64,000 bases of DNA from the NCBI GenBank assembly GCA_963676165.1, contig OY781043.1, positions 124,001 through 188,000 on the forward strand, given 5' to 3'. The notes beneath the pieces are model-generated. The model was not told where the DNA came from. It did no database searches and saw nothing but the letters and a program-made list of their open reading frames with translations. Each line of letters begins with the position of its first letter. Within the stretch, counting starts at the first letter, position 1. The stretch comes from JAQIBY01 sp963676165. Lineage in GTDB: Bacteria > Bacteroidota > Bacteroidia > Bacteroidales > ML635J-15. Below are positions 8,788 through 18,647 of the stretch, piece after piece. The position numbers were made by a program, and so were the translations under genes.

Positions 8788-10182
8788 CTATTTGGTTTTA
8801 ACAATTTGTGCGGTTAATTCTGCTTCACAGGCAACTTTATTTCCAACAAAAGCTTCTGCTGTCATTACTGCAATGCCTCTTCTGATCGGCTCAGTAAGGG
8901 TTAGCTTCATGATTAAAGTGTCACCAGGAACAACTTGTTTTCTAAATTTCACCTTGTCAATTTTCAAGAAGAAAGTGAGGTAGTTTTCAGGATTTTCTAC
9001 TGTGCCAAGGACTAAAATGCCTCCAACCTGTGCCATAGCTTCAACTTGAAGAACTCCTGGCATAACTGGTTCGTCAGGGAAATGACCGACAAAGAAAGGT
9101 TCGTCCAAAGTAATATTTTTTACTCCCACAACCTCAGTGTCTGTAAGACTTATAATTTTGTCAACAAATAAGAAAGGAGAGCGGTGTGGTAAACGTTTTT
9201 TAATTTCATTGGTGTCAAACAAAGGTTCTGCATCAGGGTCGTATGCTGGAACATTTGGTTTCTTAAGTTCCTGTTGGATGTGTTTACGAAGTGTTTTTGC
9301 AAATTCAGTATTTGCATAATGACCAGGACGTTTACCAATAATGTTTCCTTTAATGCGATAACCTACTAAGGCAAGGTCGCCAATCATGTCAATGAGTTTA
9401 TGACGAGCAGGTTCGTTGTTAAATTTAAGATCAATTGTATTTAATACACCTTGTGTTTTTACTTCAATGTCAGGTTTGTTGAATAAAACTTTAATGCGGT
9501 CAAATTCTTCTTTTGTATATGCTTTGTCAACCATAACAATCGCATTGTCAAGGTCTCCTCCTTTAATCAATCCAGCTTTAAAAAGTGGTTCTAGCTCACT
9601 GAGAAAAGCAAAGGTGCGGCATGGTGCAAATTCTTCTACAAATTCAGACATGTCATTTAAGCTTGCGAACTGGTTAACAAGCTGTGTTGATTTGTAATCA
9701 ACCAAAACATTCAAAGTGAATTTTTCATCAGGATAAAGTGTAATTTGAATGTTTTTCTCCTCTATATTTAATTCGTGCTTTTCTTTAAATTCAAATTCAA
9801 AACGATCTTCTTCTTGTTCTGAAATCCCAGCTTCAAGAATGTTTTGAACCCAGTGTTTTGCACTTCCGTCAAGAATTGGAACTTCTGGTCCGTCAAGTTC
9901 AAAAAGCAGATTGTCCAAACCTAAACCGTATGTAGCTGATAGCAGATGCTCAATAGTGCTTACACTTGCATCTCCTTTTGCAATGGTTGTCCCTCTTGAC
10001 GTATCAATGACATTGTTTGCAACGGCATCAATCACAGGTTGATTTTCGAGATCAATACGTTTGAATTTGTACCAATGATTAACAGGTGCCGGTTGAATGG
10101 TTAATGTTACTTTACTTCCCGTGTGTAATCCAACTCCAGATAAACTTATCGGCTTTGAAATAGTTCTTTGTTTTTCGCTCAT
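8788..10182 (-). CDS. lpxC/fabZ: Bifunctional LpxC deacetylase / FabZ dehydratase fusion
   Basis: The protein is 464 residues long. Residues 1 to about 305 are LpxC, the zinc UDP-3-O-acyl-GlcNAc deacetylase that commits the cell to lipid A. Zinc ligands His79 (STIEHLLSA), His261 and Asp265 (RHKLIDMIGD) are visible, as is the catalytic His288 (KRPGHYA). Residues from about 325 are FabZ, the 3-hydroxyacyl-ACP dehydratase, with catalytic His367 (GHFPDEPVMPG) and Glu381 (VEAMAQ). The linker is rich in Pro and Asp. This fusion is typical of Bacteroidota and couples the two pathways that compete for 3-hydroxyacyl-ACP. The gene lies between lpxD (94 bases upstream) and lpxA (one base downstream). 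Confidence 0.97.
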   Translation of the reverse strand: MSEKQRTISKPISLSGVGLHTGSKVTLTIQPAPVNHWYKFKRIDLENQPVIDAVANNVIDTSRGTTIAKGDASVSTIEHLLSATYGLGLDNLLFELDGPEVPILDGSAKHWVQNILEAGISEQEEDRFEFEFKEKHELNIEEKNIQITLYPDEKFTLNVLVDYKSTQLVNQFASLNDMSEFVEEFAPCRTFAFLSELEPLFKAGLIKGGDLDNAIVMVDKAYTKEEFDRIKVLFNKPDIEVKTQGVLNTIDLKFNNEPARHKLIDMIGDLALVGYRIKGNIIGKRPGHYANTEFAKTLRKHIQQELKKPNVPAYDPDAEPLFDTNEIKKRLPHRSPFLFVDKIISLTDTEVVGVKNITLDEPFFVGHFPDEPVMPGVLQVEAMAQVGGILVLGTVENPENYLTFFLKIDKVKFRKQVVPGDTLIMKLTLTEPIRRGIAVMTAEAFVGNKVACEAELTAQIVKTK

Positions 10183-10276
10183 GATTTTGGTGTCAACGCT
10201 ATAATTCCGGTGGCAAAAATAACATTAACAATCAATTAAAAAAAGAAGAATCGTTAAAATGCAGTAGGTCAGTGTG

Positions 10277-11317
10277 TTATTTTTGATTTTCTTCAATCTT
10301 TTTTATGGCTTTTTTAAGATTTCGAATGTCTTCTTGCAGTTGAGGTAAACGTTTTTGCATAACAAAACTACGTTTATATTCCATAAATGGGATAGCCGGA
10401 CTTCCTAAAAGTTTTTCTCCTGATTTGATATTCCCACCTATACCAGCTTGAGCTCCTAGAATTACTTGATCCCCGATTGTTATGTGTCCTGCTATGCCCA
10501 CTTGGCCACCAAACATACAATGTTCCCCAATTTGTGTCGAACCACTGATGCCTGTTTGTGCTGCAGATACCGTGTTTTTGCCAATGACAACATTATGTCC
10601 TACCTGAATTAGATTGTCGAGTTTAACACCTTCTTTGATTATAGTTGAACCCATTGTTGCTCTGTCAATACAGGTGTTTGCACCTATTTCAACATTTTCC
10701 TCAATAATTACATTCCCTATTTGTTGGATTTTGTTGTAATTTCCATCACTATCAGGTGCAAAACCAAATCCGTCAGAACCAATAACAGCGCCAGCATGTA
10801 TGATGCAATTTGCTTTGATTTCACAAGCATGATATATTTTAACACCTGCATAGATCGTTACATTATCTCCAATTGTTACATTATCTCCAATGTATACATT
10901 GGGATAAATTTTGACTTGATTGCCAATTTCAGCATTCTCTCCAATGTATGCAAATGCGCCAACGTAAGCAGCTTTTCCTACTTTCGCTGTTTTGCTAATA
11001 TATGATGGTGTTTCTATTCCTTGTTTATCTGATGCATTTTTATTGACAATTTCTAAGAGCTTTGCAAATGCCTCATATGCATTTTCCACGCGAATGAGTG
11101 TGGCAGAAACCTCCTTTTCAGGAACAAAATCCTTGTTGACAAGAACAATGCTGCTTTGCGTTTCGTAGATATAGTGTGTGTATTTGGGATTAGCCAAAAA
11201 CGATAATGCCCCAGGTTGACCTGCTTCAATTTTTGCAATATCCTTAACTTTTACCTTTGGATCTCCATCAACTTCACCATTTAAGAATTTTGCGATTTGT
11301 TTAGCTGAAAATTTCAT
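10277..11317 (-). CDS. lpxD: LpxD, UDP-3-O-acylglucosamine N-acyltransferase
   Basis: LpxD adds the second, N-linked hydroxyacyl chain to the deacetylated lipid A precursor. The 346-residue protein has the N-terminal uridine-binding domain (MKFSAKQIAKFLNGEVDGD, then PGALSFLANPKY). A long hexapeptide beta-helix follows, with the catalytic His in the segment LIQVGHNVVIGKN and the phrase GSDGFGFAPD typical of LpxD. A C-terminal helix of about 30 residues (from QKRLPQLQ) completes it. It starts 7 bases after the stop of the HD-domain gene, so they share a transcript. Confidence 0.97.
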   Translation of the reverse strand: MKFSAKQIAKFLNGEVDGDPKVKVKDIAKIEAGQPGALSFLANPKYTHYIYETQSSIVLVNKDFVPEKEVSATLIRVENAYEAFAKLLEIVNKNASDKQGIETPSYISKTAKVGKAAYVGAFAYIGENAEIGNQVKIYPNVYIGDNVTIGDNVTIYAGVKIYHACEIKANCIIHAGAVIGSDGFGFAPDSDGNYNKIQQIGNVIIEENVEIGANTCIDRATMGSTIIKEGVKLDNLIQVGHNVVIGKNTVSAAQTGISGSTQIGEHCMFGGQVGIAGHITIGDQVILGAQAGIGGNIKSGEKLLGSPAIPFMEYKRSFVMQKRLPQLQEDIRNLKKAIKKIEENQK

Positions 11318-11324
11318 TGGCTCG

Positions 11325-12557
11325 TTATTTTATCAAATGTTTTTCAATTTCTTTTGGATAGCAAATATAATACTTAATTACATCGTGATTCAATGCAGCC
11401 GGAGATAACATGTCAGAAGCATGAGCAATATCTGTTAATTGACCACCTTTTAAAATGTTAATCTTCTCATTCATATCACTGTAGGTTGTGTTGCTTATTT
11501 TCCCGCTAAACACAAAATATCGCAACTCATCATCATTCAGTTTGTATCGATTTTTAACTGCAACTTTTACTTTTTCAATTTCTTCTTCATTTATCGCTTC
11601 CTTTTCAAGTCGAATTCTGTATAATTTTCTGTTCATTAAACTGTTGGCTAGAAAAGATAGGATTTTGTCAGGATGGTTTTCCCATTCTTTTATGGAAGCC
11701 ATAATGTCGCTATCATCAAGAATAGAAAAATGCTGTAAAATTTCGTCGGTATTGCCATCCTCATGTTCGAGAAACCACAGAAGTGCATTGCTAGCACTTA
11801 GGTTGTCTCCTTGTTGTATTATGTCTTTTGCACGCTGAAGAATTGTTTCTAACATTTTTTCAGCAGCTAGAACTGTTTTGTGAAGGTATACCTGCCAATA
11901 CATTAAACGTCTGGCAATGAGGAATTTTTCTATGCTATATATGCCCTTTGCTTCAACCACTAGCTGATCATCTACCACATTGAGCATTTTAATTATGCGT
12001 TCCGATCCAATGACTCCTTCAGATACACCGGTAAAGAAACTATCTCTACGTAAATAATCTAGTCTGTCCATATCCAGTTGGCTGGAAACTAATTGGTGTA
12101 AGAATTTTTTATGGTATTCGTTTTTGAAAATCTGAATAGCGATGCTTAATTTTCCATGAAACTCATCGTTAAGTCTTTCCATGTAAAGCAGAGAAAGAGT
12201 TTCATGATCCCATTTTGTTACAATGTCTTTTTCTAGTGTGTGTGAAAAGGGACCATGTCCAATGTCATGTAACAAAATGGCAATGCTTACTGCTTCAGAT
12301 TCTTCATGAGTAATTTCATGACCTTTTTGCCGTATAACATCAATGGCCGTGCTCATAAGATGCATCGCTCCAATTGCATGATGAAATCGAGTGTGAATGG
12401 CACCTGGATAAACCAATGAAGTTAAACCCAATTGTGCAATTCGCCTTAAACGTTGAAAATATCTATGTTCCATTAAATCAAAGCAAATGGAGTGATTTAT
12501 ACGGATAAATCCATGCACGGGGTCGTTGATGATTTTCTTTTTGTTTGCTTTTGACAT
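11325..12557 (-). CDS. HD-domain phosphohydrolase (dGTPase-like)
   Basis: This 410-residue cytoplasmic protein has the HD superfamily metal site. It reads as RRIAQLGLTSLVYPGAIHTRFHH at residues of about 40-60 (first His), LLHDIGHGPFSH (HD pair) and LDMDRLDYLRRDSFF (last Asp). Such proteins hydrolyse deoxynucleotides or other phosphate esters; the substrate of this subgroup is not known to me. I took the ATG at 12557 (MSKANKKK) because the earlier in-frame start adds 15 unrelated residues and would lie upstream of a likely promoter element. It leads an operon with lpxD 7 bases downstream. The pairing with lpxD looks like conserved Bacteroidota gene order, not proof of a lipid A role. Confidence 0.88.
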   Translation of the reverse strand: MSKANKKKIINDPVHGFIRINHSICFDLMEHRYFQRLRRIAQLGLTSLVYPGAIHTRFHHAIGAMHLMSTAIDVIRQKGHEITHEESEAVSIAILLHDIGHGPFSHTLEKDIVTKWDHETLSLLYMERLNDEFHGKLSIAIQIFKNEYHKKFLHQLVSSQLDMDRLDYLRRDSFFTGVSEGVIGSERIIKMLNVVDDQLVVEAKGIYSIEKFLIARRLMYWQVYLHKTVLAAEKMLETILQRAKDIIQQGDNLSASNALLWFLEHEDGNTDEILQHFSILDDSDIMASIKEWENHPDKILSFLANSLMNRKLYRIRLEKEAINEEEIEKVKVAVKNRYKLNDDELRYFVFSGKISNTTYSDMNEKINILKGGQLTDIAHASDMLSPAALNHDVIKYYICYPKEIEKHLIK

Positions 12558-12577
12558 AGTCTTATAATGAACAGTAA

Positions 12578-12585
12578 CAAAACTA
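12578..12585 (-). promoter_or_regulatory. Possible -7 promoter element for the HD-lpx operon
   Basis: On the minus strand this reads TAGTTTTG, matching the Bacteroidota -7 consensus TAnnTTTG. It ends 21 bases before the ATG at 12557, implying a very short leader. No good TTTG -33 element stands at the expected distance, so support is partial. Confidence 0.35.
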
Positions 12586-12784
12586 CAAAAATTAAGCAGC
12601 AATTAAAAGCCCATTCGCTATGTTGCAGATAAATCTTGATAGAAGGTGGTTTTATGCCTAACATTCGTTACGTATAAATGAAGCTCATGTAGCGTTTTAT
12701 CTTGGATATTTTTATTATTTTGTCAAACTGTTAAAAACCAAATTGGCACAAATATTGTCAGACACTAACTGAAAATTCAAGATT

Positions 12785-15358
12785 ATGAAGAAAATAATAT
12801 CCGCAATTGCTTTTGTGTGCTTTGTTTTGAGTAGTTTTTCACTGTTTGCCCAAACTGAGGAAGAGCTGGAAGCTATGCGTCAAGATTTTGAGAATTATAA
12901 AAAGCAAGAAGAAGAAAACTTTAGAAAATATGTCGAAGAGCAAGATAAAGCTTTTGCCGAGTTTCTGAAGCGAGATTGGGAAAAGTTTGAATTGTTTAAA
13001 GGCAATGAGTTAGGACGAGTGCCTGGTCCAGATAAAATTCCTGAATACAAACCAAATATGAATGTTAGTGTTGACAAACCAATACCAACACTAGAAAGTC
13101 GAGATGATGATACTCCAACTGTTTCAGAAAAGCCTCCATTTGTTATGGAGCAGAAACCATTGACAGCAAAACTGCCTGTAAATGTTGTGATTAAACCTGA
13201 TGTAAAGCGCAAAACAGCTGTGTTTGACTATTATGGAAAAGAAATTAGCTTATTATATGATCCGGAATTACACCAAAACCCAGGAACAGAAAATGGTCCA
13301 AATGTAATTTCTGCATATTTTGACGCCTTAAGTAAAGCGGATTATTTTTATTTAATTGAAAATTTGTTTCAGACCCAGCGAAAACTCAATCTTAATGATT
13401 GGGGGTATTTACTGCTGGTTGAAAATCTTTCTGAGAAGGTGTGTGTAACCGAAAAAGAACAAGTTTTATTTCAATGGTTTATATTGCTAAAGTCTGGATA
13501 TAAAACGAAGTTAGCATATTACAATGATGATATTTCTTTGCTTATTCCAACCGAATCTGCTTTGTACGGTCTACCATATTTGCGAATAGATGGAGAGCAA
13601 TATTATGTGTTAAATAAGAACATGAAACACATTCATACATACAATAAAGATTATCCGGTGGCAGACCGAACATTCGACATCCACATGTCACAAACTCCAA
13701 ATTTGCCGTTGAAACTTGCATTTAGAGAGTTTCAGATTGATGGTCAAAACGTTAAGATTGCCTATAATGCAAACATGAAAGCTTATTATAATGCATTTCC
13801 TCAATCTGAAATTGCAGTATTTTTCCATTCTGCAATGTCTCCAATTACTCGTGAGTCTTTATTGAATTATTTTGAAAAGGCCGTAGCTGGTAAAAATGAG
13901 GTTGAAACAGTAAATATTATTCTAAATTTTGTTCAAACACAATTTGATTACAAAACAGATCAAGAGCAATTTGGTGTAGAGAAATTCTTCTTCCCTGATG
14001 AATTGTTTATGTATGAGGCTGCTGATTGTGAAGATCGCTCCGTCTTGTTTTCCTATTTAGTTTCTGAACTTACCGGATTGCAAGTTGTCGGTTTAGATTA
14101 TCCAGGGCATATTGCAACAGCCGTGAACTTCACAGGTTTAGTAAAAGGTCGTTTTGTGGAATATGAAGGGAAACGTTTTACCATTTGTGATCCAACATTT
14201 ATTGGTGCTCCTGTCGGTGCTTGTATGCCTCAATATGAAAAAGCACAAGCTGTCATTGTTCCGCTAAACAAAACAAAAACCATAGAAGAATTAGCTGAAC
14301 CTTTATGGGCAGATATTTATGAGCATGGTGGCTTTATGAATAATGTTGATCAGATTGCTAGCCAAGATAAAAATGGAAACATCTATTTGACGGGTTCCTT
14401 CAATAAAAAGCTTTCTATTCAAGGGAAACAATTAACGACACATAAGGCCCGTAGCGGGTTTCTTGCGTCGTATTCTTCAGAAGGCAAGTTAAATTGGTTG
14501 CTAAAACTTGATCAGGAGGATTATGTGAGTCCTGAAAATATTTTGATTTCCGATAACCAAATTTTTGTTTCTGGAAGAGTTGAAAAGACCGATGTTTCAC
14601 AACACTTTATTGGAAGTTTTAACTTAAATCAGAAAGAAAACTGGTTTGCACTGCTAGATAATAAAAGTGAGGCAAGAGAGACTTCGGGTTATCTTGGTTA
14701 TTATCTTTCCAATACAGGAGAACTCATTTCTGAAGAACAAGTGAATGACATGAGTGTCAATGAATCCGAAGCTATGGCAGTTTTATCAGATGGTAGTATT
14801 CATTTGAATGCATATATGCCTGTTCCAGTTTATTTGGCACGTATTGAGAAATTGACTCCGGTTGAAATGGCAAAACTCTGGAAAAGACGTAGCATGGAGT
14901 ATGAAAGAAAAGATTATCATAAGTCAGTATCTGGAGTGCTCGCATTCTTTAATACGCTTGAGTCTCACCGCTTGGTAGTTGGTGGAAAAGAAATAACTGC
15001 CACATTAAATGCTCTGAATCCAAATTTTATGGTGCAAAATCCTGATTTGCATGAGAATTTAAAGCAGATTTCAAAAATTGGATTGGATCGAGGTTTAATG
15101 ACAATTCACACGAAAAATCAAGTAAGTATCCGAATTGGGGATGTCCTGATTCATAACGGTGCAAAATTTCGTTTACATAATTATCAAACAGGAAATCTGA
15201 AACTCATAGTTGTTGAGGGTGTTGAATTTAAATCTGTGTTTCGGAAATTTGATGTCAATTATTTTAAAATTTTCCGTGCTAACGGTGACTTACTTGTTGA
15301 TTATAGTAAAAAGCATGATCAGCGCATTTTGTCCATTTCACCTGATTTTGTAAATTAG
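12785..15358 (+). CDS. Exported transglutaminase-like protein with beta-propeller-like C-terminus
   Basis: The 857-residue protein has a signal peptide (residues 1-22, ending SLFAQ), a charged coiled-coil-like segment (about 25-80, rich in E, K and Q) and a Pro-rich linker. The centre holds a transglutaminase-like papain-fold site: Cys415 in AADCEDRS, His442 in DYPGHIATAV and Asp469 in ICDPTFIGAPVG, all well spaced. Beyond residue 510 there are repeats such as GNIYLTGSF and NQIFVSGRV, resembling SBBP-type beta-propeller strands. It probably acts in the periplasm as a protease or amidase-like enzyme or as an inactive binding module; no substrate can be named. It is followed at 68 bases by two lipoprotein genes on the same strand, which suggests a joint envelope function. 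Confidence 0.8.
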   Translation: MKKIISAIAFVCFVLSSFSLFAQTEEELEAMRQDFENYKKQEEENFRKYVEEQDKAFAEFLKRDWEKFELFKGNELGRVPGPDKIPEYKPNMNVSVDKPIPTLESRDDDTPTVSEKPPFVMEQKPLTAKLPVNVVIKPDVKRKTAVFDYYGKEISLLYDPELHQNPGTENGPNVISAYFDALSKADYFYLIENLFQTQRKLNLNDWGYLLLVENLSEKVCVTEKEQVLFQWFILLKSGYKTKLAYYNDDISLLIPTESALYGLPYLRIDGEQYYVLNKNMKHIHTYNKDYPVADRTFDIHMSQTPNLPLKLAFREFQIDGQNVKIAYNANMKAYYNAFPQSEIAVFFHSAMSPITRESLLNYFEKAVAGKNEVETVNIILNFVQTQFDYKTDQEQFGVEKFFFPDELFMYEAADCEDRSVLFSYLVSELTGLQVVGLDYPGHIATAVNFTGLVKGRFVEYEGKRFTICDPTFIGAPVGACMPQYEKAQAVIVPLNKTKTIEELAEPLWADIYEHGGFMNNVDQIASQDKNGNIYLTGSFNKKLSIQGKQLTTHKARSGFLASYSSEGKLNWLLKLDQEDYVSPENILISDNQIFVSGRVEKTDVSQHFIGSFNLNQKENWFALLDNKSEARETSGYLGYYLSNTGELISEEQVNDMSVNESEAMAVLSDGSIHLNAYMPVPVYLARIEKLTPVEMAKLWKRRSMEYERKDYHKSVSGVLAFFNTLESHRLVVGGKEITATLNALNPNFMVQNPDLHENLKQISKIGLDRGLMTIHTKNQVSIRIGDVLIHNGAKFRLHNYQTGNLKLIVVEGVEFKSVFRKFDVNYFKIFRANGDLLVDYSKKHDQRILSISPDFVN

Positions 15359-15426
15359 ACCAAAGAATTATTGAATTAAACTATTATAAGCAAAGGAATA
15401 TTGATATTTTTACAAACCAGAAACTA

Positions 15427-16782
15427 ATGACTATGAAACAATTTACTAAATATTTTGTATTTTTTCTTGTTATACTAATTGGTGCAAGTTCCTGTTCGCA
15501 TAAGCGGTACACTAAGAAAGCTGCTGAATTCGAAAAGCAAGGAATGTATGAAGAGTCTGCTGATTTTTACTATCAAGCATTGGTTGCAAAGCGTACACAT
15601 GTTGAAGCTCAGCTTGGCTTAAAACGTACTGGACAGCGTGTGATTGACAAAATCTACGGGAATTTTATGACTTCTTACAATCAAGGAAATAATAAAGAAG
15701 CGGTTTATTATTATCTTGAAGCTGAAGAGTATGAGGCAAAACTGAAGCAAATGGATATTGATTTGGTGGTTCCTCCTCATTATGCTGAGTATTACAGTGA
15801 GGTTAAAGGGACATACTTAGATGATCAGTATTTTGAAGGAGTGAAAAAACTCAACAATGAAGACTTTGAAAGTGCTGAAAAAATATTCTCGGAAATTGTG
15901 AATATTGATGCGGGCTACAAGGACAGTAAAGAGAAATTGAACATATCAATTTATGAGCCAAAGTATAGACAAGCAGTTGCTTACATGGGTGAGAAAAAGT
16001 ATCGTAGTGCATATTATCTTTTTGATGAGATTATTCGAAATTATGGTAGCTATAAAGAAAGTACTGATTTGAAAAATGAATCTCAAAATGCAGCAACTAT
16101 TCGTGTTGCAATTGAAGATATAACGAATCACTCAAATAAATCTGAATTAAGTAGCCAAATCAAGAGTAAAATTATCTCAGGTTTGAATCAATCCAATGAC
16201 CCTTTCTTGAAAGTTGTTGAATACACAAAGAATTTAGGTTCATTTTCTGCAGAATCTCGTACCAAAGTTGCTAAACCTGATGCAATTGTTAGGGGAACAA
16301 TACACAGTTATACATTTGATTTAGGTAGATTACAGCGTACTCCTCAAAGAGGTTATCTTGAAGTAAAAACTACTTATAAAGATAGTGAAGGTAAATCTCA
16401 TACCAAGACAGAATATAAGAAAGTGGAGTATGAAGAGTTCCAGATGCATCGTTCTGTGAATATTAAATTTGACATTAGCATGGTAGATACTCGAACCAAT
16501 GAGATTATGTTAACAAAGAGTTTTAATCTTAGTAACAAAGATGAAATTCACTATGCCAATTATGATGGTAAAAAGCAAGATCTTGTTCCTGGATATTGGA
16601 AAAACAAATCCACTGATTCAGATGAAGATGTTGTTCGTACTAATCGTTCACAAAGAAGAGCGTTGCAAGAATTGTTGGGTGCAAGATCTAAGATTAAAAC
16701 ACTCGATGCTTTGTCAAGTGAATTGTTAGATGAAGTTTCTAGTCAAACTGTTGATCGAATTGTTGAATATAATCCAGAATAG
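15427..16782 (+). CDS. TPR lipoprotein with CsgG-like domain
   Basis: The 451-residue protein begins with a lipoprotein-type signal (hydrophobic residues 9-20, then ASSC with Cys23). Residues 30-215 carry tetratricopeptide-like helices (KQGMYEESADFYYQALVAK, NNEDFESAEKIFSEIV, EKKYRSAYYLFDEIIRNYG). From about residue 223 there is an alpha/beta stretch, RVAIEDITNHSNKSELSSQ, then a helix and FLKVVEY, and later PDAIVRGTIHSYTFDLGR. That pattern is reminiscent of the CsgG/HfaB/FlgT fold (AVxDxxN..., then ADxVIxGxI). This assignment is by eye. It should be membrane-anchored. The stop codon directly abuts the ATG of the LPP20-type gene, so translation is probably coupled. The start could also be the ATG two codons later (15433). 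Confidence 0.75.
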   Translation: MTMKQFTKYFVFFLVILIGASSCSHKRYTKKAAEFEKQGMYEESADFYYQALVAKRTHVEAQLGLKRTGQRVIDKIYGNFMTSYNQGNNKEAVYYYLEAEEYEAKLKQMDIDLVVPPHYAEYYSEVKGTYLDDQYFEGVKKLNNEDFESAEKIFSEIVNIDAGYKDSKEKLNISIYEPKYRQAVAYMGEKKYRSAYYLFDEIIRNYGSYKESTDLKNESQNAATIRVAIEDITNHSNKSELSSQIKSKIISGLNQSNDPFLKVVEYTKNLGSFSAESRTKVAKPDAIVRGTIHSYTFDLGRLQRTPQRGYLEVKTTYKDSEGKSHTKTEYKKVEYEEFQMHRSVNIKFDISMVDTRTNEIMLTKSFNLSNKDEIHYANYDGKKQDLVPGYWKNKSTDSDEDVVRTNRSQRRALQELLGARSKIKTLDALSSELLDEVSSQTVDRIVEYNPE

Positions 16783-18159
16783 ATGCGACGATATATACTC
16801 ATATTACTAAGTATAAGCCTTTTTGCGCTTGGAGGTTGTAGCACGCTAAGCAAAACCCGAAAATCAACTGAGCCAAAACCTGAGTGGGTTGACAATAGAC
16901 CTACGGCAGGAATGTACTACATTGGAATTGGTTCTGCACGTACCGCTGGTTTAGCACCAGATGCGTTTAAAGAAAATGCGCGCAATTCTGCGTTAAATGC
17001 TTTGTCATCAGAAATTTCGGTGAATATTTCATCAAGTTCTGTGATAAATACAATAGAAACAGATTATCAGTTAAGTGAAACATATACTCGTCAAATTAAA
17101 TCAAGTTCAGATCAAAATATTGAAGGATATGAAGTGGTAGATACCTGGGATGGAGGTGAGACTTATTGGGTTTATTGTCGTTTATCAAAAGCACAGTATC
17201 AAGCACAAAAAGCAGAGAAGAAAAATGCCGCATTACAACAAGCGAAAACAAAGTACTTGCAAGCAATTGAATTGAAGAATTCTGGTAAGCAGTACGATGC
17301 TATTAGCTCATATCTTGATGGTTTTGCCGATTTGTCTGAATATTTAGCGGAACCAACTGATATCATGATTGAGGAAAAGACAGTTGACTTGGGTACAACT
17401 ATTTACAGAGAATTGATACAGAGCTTCAATGAAATTAAATTTTCTTCCAAAGAAAATCCAGTTTATATCACTAGCGGCATGAGTATTGACCTTAAGTATA
17501 TGGAAGTCCGTCTGACCAACTCAGCGGGTAAGCCAGTAATTAACATGCCTGTGCTTTTAAGTTTTACAGGAGCAGGTTTGTTGGAGAACCGTTTAACCTC
17601 AGATCAAAATGGAGTTGTGCATATTCCTATCAATAAAATTACCAGTAAAAACCAGACTGAGACACTAACTGTTGAGCTTGATATGCTAACATTAAGTCGT
17701 TTGACTAAGGATATTTTTATTCGTACTGTCATTCGTAAAGTGCCAGCTCCAACTTACAAACTGATGTTTAATGTGCAATCCCCAACAATCTTTTTGGAGT
17801 CTGCAGAGCGTAAGTTTGGTAAAACTACCAATGATCAAGATCTGAAAGATGCAATGTTTCAAGCAATGGCAAAAAACAATATGCGTGTTGCAAGTTCAGC
17901 ATCAAATGCAGATTTTATTGTCCGTATAGAAAGTGATACACGAAACACAGAAACAAGTGCATATCAGCAATCTGTTGGTTTGCGATACACCGTAACTGTT
18001 TTAGATAAACAAAAACGCATAGTGTATAGTAAGCAAGAAAATGATATTATGGGATTTGGTGATACGCTTGAAGCTGCCAGCCAAGAAGCAATTCGTGAAG
18101 GTATAAATAAAATGAAACGGAAAACAGCTAATTCTGTTTTTGAATCTCTCTTTAAATAA
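16783..18159 (+). CDS. LPP20/FlgP-type lipoprotein
   Basis: The 458-residue protein has a clear lipobox (LGGC, Cys19). It continues with PEWVDNRP and YIGIGSARTAG, then a helix rich in Ala and Asn (AFKENARNSALNALSSEIS) and the strand ETYWVYCRL. This is the layout of the LPP20 lipoprotein family, which includes FlgP. A helical segment (about 145-190), an Ig-like beta part (NSAGKPVINMPVLLSF) and a C-terminal domain (from about 330) that ends in a conserved-looking helix follow. LPP20-family proteins are outer-membrane or periplasmic lipoproteins often encoded beside CsgG-like partners, which matches the neighbour upstream. No gap separates the two genes. A structural role in the outer membrane is inferred. 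Confidence 0.8.
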   Translation: MRRYILILLSISLFALGGCSTLSKTRKSTEPKPEWVDNRPTAGMYYIGIGSARTAGLAPDAFKENARNSALNALSSEISVNISSSSVINTIETDYQLSETYTRQIKSSSDQNIEGYEVVDTWDGGETYWVYCRLSKAQYQAQKAEKKNAALQQAKTKYLQAIELKNSGKQYDAISSYLDGFADLSEYLAEPTDIMIEEKTVDLGTTIYRELIQSFNEIKFSSKENPVYITSGMSIDLKYMEVRLTNSAGKPVINMPVLLSFTGAGLLENRLTSDQNGVVHIPINKITSKNQTETLTVELDMLTLSRLTKDIFIRTVIRKVPAPTYKLMFNVQSPTIFLESAERKFGKTTNDQDLKDAMFQAMAKNNMRVASSASNADFIVRIESDTRNTETSAYQQSVGLRYTVTVLDKQKRIVYSKQENDIMGFGDTLEAASQEAIREGINKMKRKTANSVFESLFK

Positions 18160-18165
18160 TTAGAA

Positions 18166-18480
18166 ATGTCTGTACTAGTTAGTTTTGCGATGTTCCCTAC
18201 CGATAAGGGAGTCAGTGTGAGTCCTTATGTAAGTCGAATTTTGAAAATGATTAGAGAAAGTGGTTACGAGTATAAATTAAGTGCCATGGGAACTATCTTT
18301 GAAACAGAGGACATGTCTTCAGCATTATCTGTGCTTGATAAAGCCTATGCAGAACTTGCAAACGATTGTGATAGAGTATATTCCGTTGTGAATTTTGATA
18401 TTCAAAAGAATAAACCCATCGGGCGGATTAACGGAAAAATACAGTCCATTGAAAATAAAATTGGGCCGGTGTCTCATTAA
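18166..18480 (+). CDS. MTH1187/YkoF (DUF77) family thiamine-binding-like protein
   Basis: The 104-residue cytoplasmic protein matches the small DUF77/MTH1187 family. It has SVLVSFAMFPTDKG at the N-terminus (the family usually reads ..ePigt), VSPYVSRILKMIRESG, YKLSAMGTIFETE and a second helix DKAYAELAND followed by RVYSVVNFDI. Members form ferredoxin-like tetramers, and some bind thiamine or related ligands. It starts 6 bases after the LPP20-type gene and is probably at the end of the same transcript. Its link to the lipoproteins is unclear and may be accidental. Confidence 0.8.
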   Translation: MSVLVSFAMFPTDKGVSVSPYVSRILKMIRESGYEYKLSAMGTIFETEDMSSALSVLDKAYAELANDCDRVYSVVNFDIQKNKPIGRINGKIQSIENKIGPVSH

Positions 18481-18647
18481 CAGTGCAGTATCGATTGAGA
18501 ATTTGCTTGTTGATGGAGTTTGTTTTGTTTCTTGCCTTGAACACATAATTAAAAAGTGATTTCAAAATTTCTATATCAGCTCCTCCGAAATAGAATTGTA
18601 ACAATCTGAAATTTTATAAGTTATTAACAAATTAATTGTTTATAAGA

